Assembly: GCF_964340395.1 (NCBI RefSeq)
Contig: NC_135569.1
Location: 6,166,540-6,206,539, forward strand
Length of the DNA stretch: 40,000 bases
Direction: 5' to 3'
Source of the DNA: Glandiceps talaboti
Taxonomy: Eukaryota > Hemichordata > Enteropneusta > Spengelidae
The notes below the pieces were generated by a model. The model saw only the letters and a program-made list of their open reading frames with translations. It made no database searches and was not told the origin of the DNA. Position numbers and translations under genes: made by a program. Positions 32,861 to 40,000 of the stretch are shown here, one piece after another. Within the stretch, counting starts at the first letter, position 1. Each line of letters starts with the position of its first letter.

Positions 32861-35499
32861 TTTAGCTTGTCAATATGAAATAACTCATTTACAGTCTTCA
32901 CAATGTGCAGAAATAAACGTCTATATCATAATAAGTAGGAAATATATAGTGAAATGTAGATAGGTGGGTCGTGAAGCGGAGATTACCATACAAACGAATG
33001 TCGATTGAAATCGCTACTCTTGACGTTGAGGGCGCTTTCTCATTTCATTTAGTTATGGACTGTAAGATAAACAGTGTTGCTTAGCCCTATCCGGCTTCAA
33101 AACCAGTGAGTGGTAGTTGATAGAGTTGTGCAAATGTCGCATCTTTCAGACTAATTAATTAAGTTTGTCATTCATATTTTACGAGCCAACATACGACGTC
33201 TGATATTTGAAAGAACAAAATAAATGTATGTTCTTTAAAATCACCTATACCTTATATATACATTTTGGTGTGATAATTGTGTGTTTTCGATTTTAAATTC
33301 TTGTTATGACGAAATTAAAAAAAGTAGTCGATCAATAATTATGCAAATTTGTTGGACCAGTGTTTGAAATTACATGTTTTAACCTGAAGATCTACACTAG
33401 AAACCAGTAACCCTGAAATAGACCGTCGCGTGTCTGATGCCAAATTCCTATTAACATTAATTACTACATTTTATCGTCTGATGAAATGAAAATGAAGTGT
33501 AGCAGATTTTTGTAAAACTAGACAGTAAAAATTAGCAATATTTAAGTTAGTAAGATTTTTGTCGAGCCGAACGATAAAATGTAGCAATGTTAATACTGTA
33601 CAATTTTTGTGCGATAAAATGTAGCAAAGTTAATTATAAAGGATTTTGTAGCGTCAGACGATAAAATGTAAAAGTGTCAGTAATTAAACTTTGTAGCCAG
33701 ACGTATATAAAAAGTAGCATTGAGTCTGTAGATTATTGTAGAGTTTGACTACTTTGTTTCACGTTAACTTGTACTGTGACACGGCCAAATCGACCAAGCG
33801 AAAACAAAGATTGGACTGATAATCACGTGTAATCACCTTAACCAAGTTACACACATGAGACACATTGTAAGAATCTCGTAAACGAAGACTTCTACTGTCA
33901 GGGGCGTGGCATTAATAAATCGTTACCATGACAATGATAAGTTTAAAAGGATTTTATTGAGAAGGAGCAATCTCTTATAAGCGGTGCGGGGAGCTATGAT
34001 ACAAGCAAGCCAAAAGGTTCAGCAGAAATTATAGTTTTGTCTCTAAACCTTACAAACCTCTACCTCTAGAGCGTTTTCTTTCAGGTCAGAAGATACTATC
34101 GTCTGCTTTTGTGGACACTGTATGGGCTTATGTAGAAATATAACAAGAAATTGATGAAAGACTACTAGTATTTTCATTCTACTTACACCCTTATACCATT
34201 ACAAAAAATAAGTCTGTAAGAAATCAAGATTTGACGAAAATCACCCCTTTCTCTTCATTTTCACTTTGAAATGATTATCTTCAAACGACGAGCTCCCGAG
34301 AACAACCGGATATTGTTGTCAAGTAATAAGGTACTTGACGTGCACGTGCAATTCCCATGTACCCTTTCTTCCCTCTCAATTAATGGTTGAGTCTACCGCA
34401 GATGGTAAAGTTAATTAAAGCTCAGCGACATAAAGACAGCCACTGTGCCAGCATATATCGTGGCGTCACGAACACTCGATACTTGCGTGTAAAATTTGGA
34501 TATCACACAACGGAAAGGCTAAATGTGCAGGCGACTCTGAAAGTACAATTCAAAGTATTCTATTTTGATAAGATGACTAACTCTAGCACCATCGCTTTAG
34601 TGTATACACAATAGGTCGTATCTATAATATGACACAATTGACTCACTATTTCACTCTCCTCTGCTCATACATAAAATAACCTTACCATATTTGGTTGTTA
34701 CAGTACAATTGACATTGCCTTGATGTTTCACTCATGCAACATAAAACTCAGACAACTTCGAAAGCAAAAAAACCCCAAAACCCAATTACATACAAAATGT
34801 ATGTGTGGTGGCTAGTGGGGTTGTAGAAGTAGTCAAGTTGACATGTTGATATCACTTGGAAAGTTGTCTGGCATTGTGTCAAAAATGTAATATCTCACAA
34901 GTGAAACACCAAGCCGACATCATTTTTTAAACCGATACACTGTCTTAAATTTATACAATTTTTTTTCTTTCGAAATGCACTCTATCGAATTCATTCCATT
35001 ATTTCAAATTAAGGTTTGTGAAAATAAATAACAACAAACACATTTTGATATAACATCGGTCATTATCATACAAACAGGATAGAGTTTAGAAAAGTACTGT
35101 TAGATTTCCGATTTCTCGAAAATTGTACCAAAAATCTATACATACACAATGAAAAATAGACTAGATGTGCCTAAGATCTCCAGTGTTCATTTATACAAAC
35201 TTTACAACAATGGAGACAGAATCGTGTAGTGTCTAGCAAATCAAGAGAAGCTACTAATATAAATGAGTCCACTACATTGACAGTACATGATAATCTGGCA
35301 ACTCACTTCTTCACCGGCCAAGAAATCAAATATTTTCATTCAGCCTTATAAACCTAACCTGTACAATTACTGAACAATATGCCATAACAAAGAACAAAAA
35401 GTCAAACACTACCAAGGTACACATGTACTTTCACAGAGAAAAAACAACAACCCCGAAACCATGCTAACAAAATCAAAGTCTTTTAACTTCATTTCTCAC
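32861..35499. other. Intergenic DNA
   Basis: No gene is supported. Apart from the degenerate array at 33454-33750 it is ordinary AT-rich sequence. The 3' UTR of the minus-strand secreted-protein gene should extend into its right end, but no clear AATAAA for that gene was found. Confidence 0.45.
33454..33750. repeat. Degenerate tandem array with an inverted copy
   Basis: Direct units start with GATAAAATGTAGCAA-like sequence at 33573, 33613, 33660 and (weaker) 33703, and older units can be traced back to about 33480. Unit length is about 40-48 bp, with CAGAC and TTTTGTAG between starts. At the left edge (33454-33482) the reverse complement, ACTACATTTTATCGTCTGATG, is present. Confidence 0.7.
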
Positions 35500-35518
35500 A
35501 TGGACTTATCAAGTCCAT
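35500..35518. other. Perfect 8-bp hairpin downstream of the secreted-protein gene
   Basis: ATGGACTT and AAGTCCAT around a 3-base loop, about 165 bases past the stop codon of the minus-strand gene and so possibly in its 3' UTR. Confidence 0.4.
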
Positions 35519-35683
35519 ATACATCAAACGATTCATTTTCATTTTCACGAGAACAAAGTAAAGTGTATGTAAAATCAAACGAATGGCATGTATTAATTAT
35601 TTGAAATAAGTGTTATTAATGTCATTACTTTAGCCTCTACTTTCTACTTTGTCTTCTGTTCCTTCTTTCTGTTCACTTGGTTC

Positions 35684-36313
35684 TTATGCTTCCGGTTCTT
35701 CTTCTTCTTCTTCCTGTCCCTCTTCTTCCTGTTCCTGTTCTTCTTGTTCCTGTTCTTCCGGTTCCTGTTCTTCCTCCTCCTGTCCTTCTTCCTCCTCTGC
35801 CTCGGCCTCTTCTGTTGGCATCATTGCTTCACGAATTTCGTCGAAAATCTCCCGCACGTCACCAATAACATCACGGAGAACTTCCACAAGGTCTACCATA
35901 AAACCTTGTTCTCTCATTACCTCACCCATGGGTGACTCCATCAACCTTCTCATTTCATCTAAAACGAGGTTAATTGTGACATGTGGATCTGGCATAGCGG
36001 CGGTCGAATCTTCTTCAACCGTTGGACCAATATCGAAGATGAATTCAGGAAGTACTGGTACTACTGGTAGTGGTGGTGGAACATGACGTGCTACACGCTT
36101 ATGGTCTGGAAAAGCATTTCTGAGTGCACGGGAGTAATCTAAGACGGCCGTGAGGTGAGAATCACGGGAAGGACTACTTCTCTTGGCTAAGCGAAGATGG
36201 TGCTTTATCAGCTCAACTTTGTCTGATACCATTTGCACATAATCCAGGTTCCTTGGATTTGGCGCAGAGTAAACAGCCACACAGGCCACCAACAGTAATG
36301 CCACCAACTTCAT
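35684..36313 (-). CDS. Secreted acidic protein or prepropeptide, unrecognised family
   Basis: A 209-residue frame. Residues 1-17 (MKLVALLLVACVAVYSA) form a clear signal peptide with likely cleavage after Ala17, so the product should be secreted. The mature part has no cysteine. Dibasic KR sites at 44-45 and 72-73 enclose a 26-residue segment (46-71). A proline-rich stretch (about 79-89) and predicted helical, hydrophobic/charged sequence (about 110-165) follow. The last 40 residues are almost all Glu with Gln, Ala, Pro and Gly. Reading on the minus strand, TTTTGTTTTAG at the end of a probable 5' intron lies only 4 bases before the ATG. I do not recognise the family. A propeptide precursor, a calcium- or mineral-binding acidic protein and a secreted structural protein are all possible. 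The signal peptide and splice acceptor make it more than a chance frame. Confidence 0.72.
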   Translation of the reverse strand: MKLVALLLVACVAVYSAPNPRNLDYVQMVSDKVELIKHHLRLAKRSSPSRDSHLTAVLDYSRALRNAFPDHKRVARHVPPPLPVVPVLPEFIFDIGPTVEEDSTAAMPDPHVTINLVLDEMRRLMESPMGEVMREQGFMVDLVEVLRDVIGDVREIFDEIREAMMPTEEAEAEEEEGQEEEEQEPEEQEQEEQEQEEEGQEEEEEEPEA

Positions 36314-36319
36314 ATTTCT

Positions 36320-39300
36320 AAAACAAAATATTAAAGATTTATTATTTCATATGAATTTTAATCACTAGTGCACGTCGGGACCAAATTCCCTTAAAATCAA
36401 AATTTTCACAATCCTTCCGAATGTTGCCACATGAAAACCTAATCCTTGGAATTTTGAAATAAGAAAAGAAATTTGACGGTTCATTATGTTATCTACTTTT
36501 GATATAACTTAAACCTCTATTTCAAAACTGTGTATGTCCCTTCTGATTTTCTGATTGAGTTTGACTGAGATTGGAGAATGATTTAATATTTCCTGAAAAA
36601 AGTAACATCGAAAGTTGTAAAATTTTATTTTCGAGGCAAAACATAAAATTATTATTTTATCTACTCTCACAGCTTCATATGTATATCAATGTTTGATATA
36701 CACTTTCTGTTTTCTTTATTTTTTTGAAAATTGTTGATGAGATTATCAATATATACATACATGTATTGTTTCTTTGCGAAAGTAATGAGATTGTCTATCA
36801 CCGTTTCCCTATCTACACAGTAACATTCATTTTTTCCAAACTTGGTCATAGAAATGATTAAAGTTAGGAGTATGAACAACATGATGGCATAATACCTAAA
36901 TTCAATGAAATCACTAAAATGCATATAGAAGTTGCGTCACACTATAACTGAAATCCGCCAGTGTATTGACAGATTTTTATTTTTAAAAAATGTTGACGTG
37001 ATTTTAACAAAATTTTACATTTTAAGGTTACAATAAGTTAAAATCGTGTTTTAGAAACAAGTTCAGGGTTAGGATGATTATGCCTACATAGTTATATAAA
37101 AAATGTGTTTATATATGCAAATCAACATAGAAAAGAAGGGATTTTGTTGAGTACTCCTGGATAAATGTTTAGATTGGGTTAATAGCAAACCTGTTAACCG
37201 GTCTAGTTAACTGATCCTATTGGAGAACATCGCAGCAATGACCGGTAAAATATGATATGATATAAACAGCAAAATAATCCAATGTGAATATTAACTACGA
37301 ACAATAGGTTTATTCAAATTATTGCAAACAGGACAATAAACAAGAAATAAACAACAAACAGTAAAATAAATACTTGGTGAATTACAATAAATTTTAGTTT
37401 GGTCTCATCCCTGTTGTTGAAGTCATAGCTACTGTTTTTGGTGTAACCTCGGATGAAACAACATACGTTAGCCCCCACAACTGCCCTGTGCAATCCATAA
37501 AGCATACTCTGAACCATACATACTTAAAACAACTAGATGAAACCAGTTGCTAAAGTAAGAATGTATCGTAAAAATCGAACCCATAGACAGTAAGACTGAA
37601 GGCAGGGGAGGCATGACAAAAGAGAAATTTGCTATTCTGTGTGAGTAAAATACAGAACATGAAATACGTACCAGTTGAATATTAAGATTCCGCCACGAGT
37701 ACCAACGACCAGAGAATATAAACACCAGTATTTAAATGCCGCCTATTTAACAGAGAAACTAACTTGGTCTAAATTTATCTTTTGCTAGTGGCCATATGAA
37801 AGCAGCGTGGTTGGTCAATACACGATTTTATGTACTAAGGTATTTTGTTACTCATTTCGTAGATGAACGGGTGCCCGTTAGGCACATTCTCGCTTATGTC
37901 GATATTTTGGATGTACATTGTATGGTATTCTACTATTACTCATTGCATCAGTTGTATTTCAAGTTTTAATTTCACCATGTGAATTTACAAAATCTCAAAT
38001 TACTAGCTATTTCAACTCAGTGAGAAAAAGGTGTGGCAGGTATGTTGAGATCAAACAAGCTCTTTCTAATCCAATCACATATTTATATTGAACAAAACAT
38101 TTCATACTGGGTAGAAATTTATGTGGTTGCCAATGTATCATAAAATAAAATATGTGAGAGGTAATTCTTTTAATTTTTTTTTGCAAAATGAACATGTTAG
38201 AGAGAAAAAGAAACTGGAGAACCCTAAACCAGCAAGCAATGGTTTATTTATGGTTGAGTTGGCATTCCGTATGTCCACAGGAAGTGCCGTTTGCATTTGT
38301 TTGTTGGCAAGCATGATGCATTTAACCCTATGCACGCTCATACCCATCAAAAATTTCAACCTCCACGTTGGCTTTGACTTATTTGCATAATGTATGAGTT
38401 CACTTCGGTAAAGGGTCTTTTAATAAATCTTGTCTGAAGTAAAGTTTTGTATGAGTGTACCGAGTTACTGGCTATATTTCCGTAGCGTGGGACCCCAAGA
38501 CGGGCGTGTGTGAATCCCGGTGAGAAATCAGATAACTGCATCTGTACTTTGACAAACACGTAAAGGTAGCGCACACTAGAGCAATCAGCTGAGCAAAATT
38601 TCCCTCGTGGCAATTTCTTCACGCCGATTCCTCTCACATGTGGGCAAATTTTCAGAATTTACTAGTGGTATAGTTCGGGGGAGAACATGCTATGCTTGTA
38701 CACAATTACATTATAACAACTGAAAACAGATGTTAGATACTATCATTTGAAAATGTAGTAAATTCGAAGATCGTGTTTGAAAATGGCTATAATCGATACA
38801 CCGATACAAACAGTGAGTCAACTGTTTAGAAAGTATAACCTTTTCTGAATTTTATGATTGAAACCAAATCTTTATATAGTATTGTACTTTATATTATCTC
38901 ATTCTGCCTCTCCAAAGATTACACCTCCTAATAACTTTTAGCTATCACACTCAGCCATCTGATGTTATCATTAAATTAGGAAATGTGTACACAACCTATG
39001 CCATCATTGCCCTTTCCCCACTTATGTGGACGCAAGTAAAGTCAGCACGTCTGTATGTGTTACTGCAGCTGACAAGTCACTCAAAAGAATATTTTGTATA
39101 CAGAATAGAATAAACAACTATAAAAATGTATTTGTTATACAATGCCGAAGTGACGAGGTGAATGATAATCTGCCCTCACAAGTCATGATCTATCCTTAGC
39201 ATTGATCGATCAACTTGTTTTTATGACGTTGATGGATGCGTCATCAGTGATTCAGAGATGATGATATTTTGTAACAGCTGTGCCTGCAAAAGTGTCTTTT

Positions 39301-40000
39301 ATGTTAGCAAATTTTCCATATGAAAGGAACATGGCCTGAGTTTATACTTCTGTGGGATAATTTTACAACATACACACAGAGGTACTTGTAGCATTCTACA
39401 ATATACTTCCTGAATTCTACATCGGCAGAACTGAGACATGTTAATCAGACATTGTAGATTTGATTACGTAAGAACGACCCTTTTATGTACGTGTACTCAA
39501 TACGCCAGAATATTACCGGAAGTGTCATCCAAGGCCATGCACCGACATTTACTCTATACTTGAATATATAATTAAGGTGATGTATAACTATTTCACAAAA
39601 ATAAAAATTAAGGTGATGTATAACTATTTCACAAAAATAAAAAAAACCTTATTTACTTAAATTGTACCATTGTAAGGTTTTACCACACGTAACAAAAAAC
39701 CCCCTGACATATCACACGATGATCACGGCTGGTGTAGTTGCCAAATTTTCCACAGGTTACAACGATTTCAAATTAACTTAAGAGAAAAAAATGCTAAATA
39801 CAATAAGTTTGATCTCCAACTTATGCATATCGAACATTGAAATACTAAACGACTATAGCAAATAACCAAGAACATTGTGACCCTGTAAGCTTCATATTTT
39901 TTCGCATGAAATTGTGAAACAGATACCTGCATATTCCTTCAAATATGTTTATTTTCAGTACTCCTGCATGTGTTTGGTCAGTTAAAATTTCAAGTATGAT
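36320..40000. other. Intergenic DNA
   Basis: No gene is supported. The left part should hold the 5' intron, leader exon and promoter of the minus-strand secreted-protein gene. Further right are a GTGTGAATCCCGG stretch (38505-38525) that faintly recalls a tRNA T-arm, an exact ACCGGAAGTG site (39515-39524) and a perfect tandem duplication (39571-39642). Confidence 0.45.
39571..39642. repeat. Perfect 36-bp tandem duplication
   Basis: Two identical 36-base units, each starting ATTAAGGTGATGTATAACTA, lie head to tail without a mismatch, which points to a recent event. Confidence 0.95.

Noticed and set aside
35649-36086. Plus-strand Ser-rich open frame
   Set aside because: It is the antisense of the Glu-rich tail of the minus-strand secreted protein.
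37314-37725. Minus-strand open frames upstream of the secreted-protein gene
   Set aside because: Considered as its 5' exons, but the ATG at 36313 with its signal peptide is already complete, and no phase-compatible donor was evident.
38485-38540. tRNA or tRNA-derived SINE suggested by GTGTGAATCCCGG
   Set aside because: No acceptor stem, D-arm or A-box of the right spacing can be drawn, and the T-loop lacks the GGTTCRA core.

Overview
The window looks like nuclear DNA from an invertebrate animal, most likely a marine bilaterian such as a hemichordate, lancelet or lophotrochozoan. The phylum cannot be fixed from sequence alone. The evidence is AT-rich intergenic DNA, a spliced ETS-family gene with consistent GT-AG exons, a TRIM-NHL ubiquitin ligase coded almost wholly in one exon, an intronless-coding class A GPCR, a decayed CR1/L2/Daphne-like LINE, and many very long microsatellites. 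There are no operons, bacterial genes, CRISPR arrays or recognisable tRNA/rRNA genes.

Layout. Bases 1-6.3 kb are non-coding apart from a 400-bp CT microsatellite. From 6.3 to 13.0 kb (+) lies an ESE/ELF3-like ETS transcription factor. I joined it from six coding exons with compatible phases into a 358-residue protein with an acidic N-terminus, a Pointed (PNT) domain, an AT-hook and an ETS domain. A TATA box and a poly(A) signal frame it. From 14.5 to 17.2 kb (+) is a RING / B-box x2 / coiled-coil / filamin / NHL protein whose start codon lies in an upstream exon. From 18.7 to 20.3 kb (-) is a rhodopsin-type GPCR, probably a peptide receptor, with a seven-copy minisatellite just past its stop codon. 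From 24.5 to 26.5 kb a 5'-truncated, frameshifted LINE (-) sits between two (GA)n arrays on the same strand, as if inserted into one array. From 35.7 to 36.3 kb (-) is a gene for a small secreted, cysteine-free, dibasic-containing protein with a glutamate-rich tail. I do not recognise its family. The rest is intergenic DNA with tandem repeats, small hairpins and degraded repeat remnants.

Nothing suggests that the four genes form one pathway. They are separate animal genes: transcription factor, ubiquitin ligase, membrane receptor and secreted protein. The most notable points are an aspartate in the DNA-recognition helix of the ETS protein where most ETS proteins have tyrosine, a dispersed family of CATAGAC hairpins, a degenerate tandem array with an inverted copy near 33.5 kb, the LINE inside a microsatellite, and the unrecognised acidic secreted protein.
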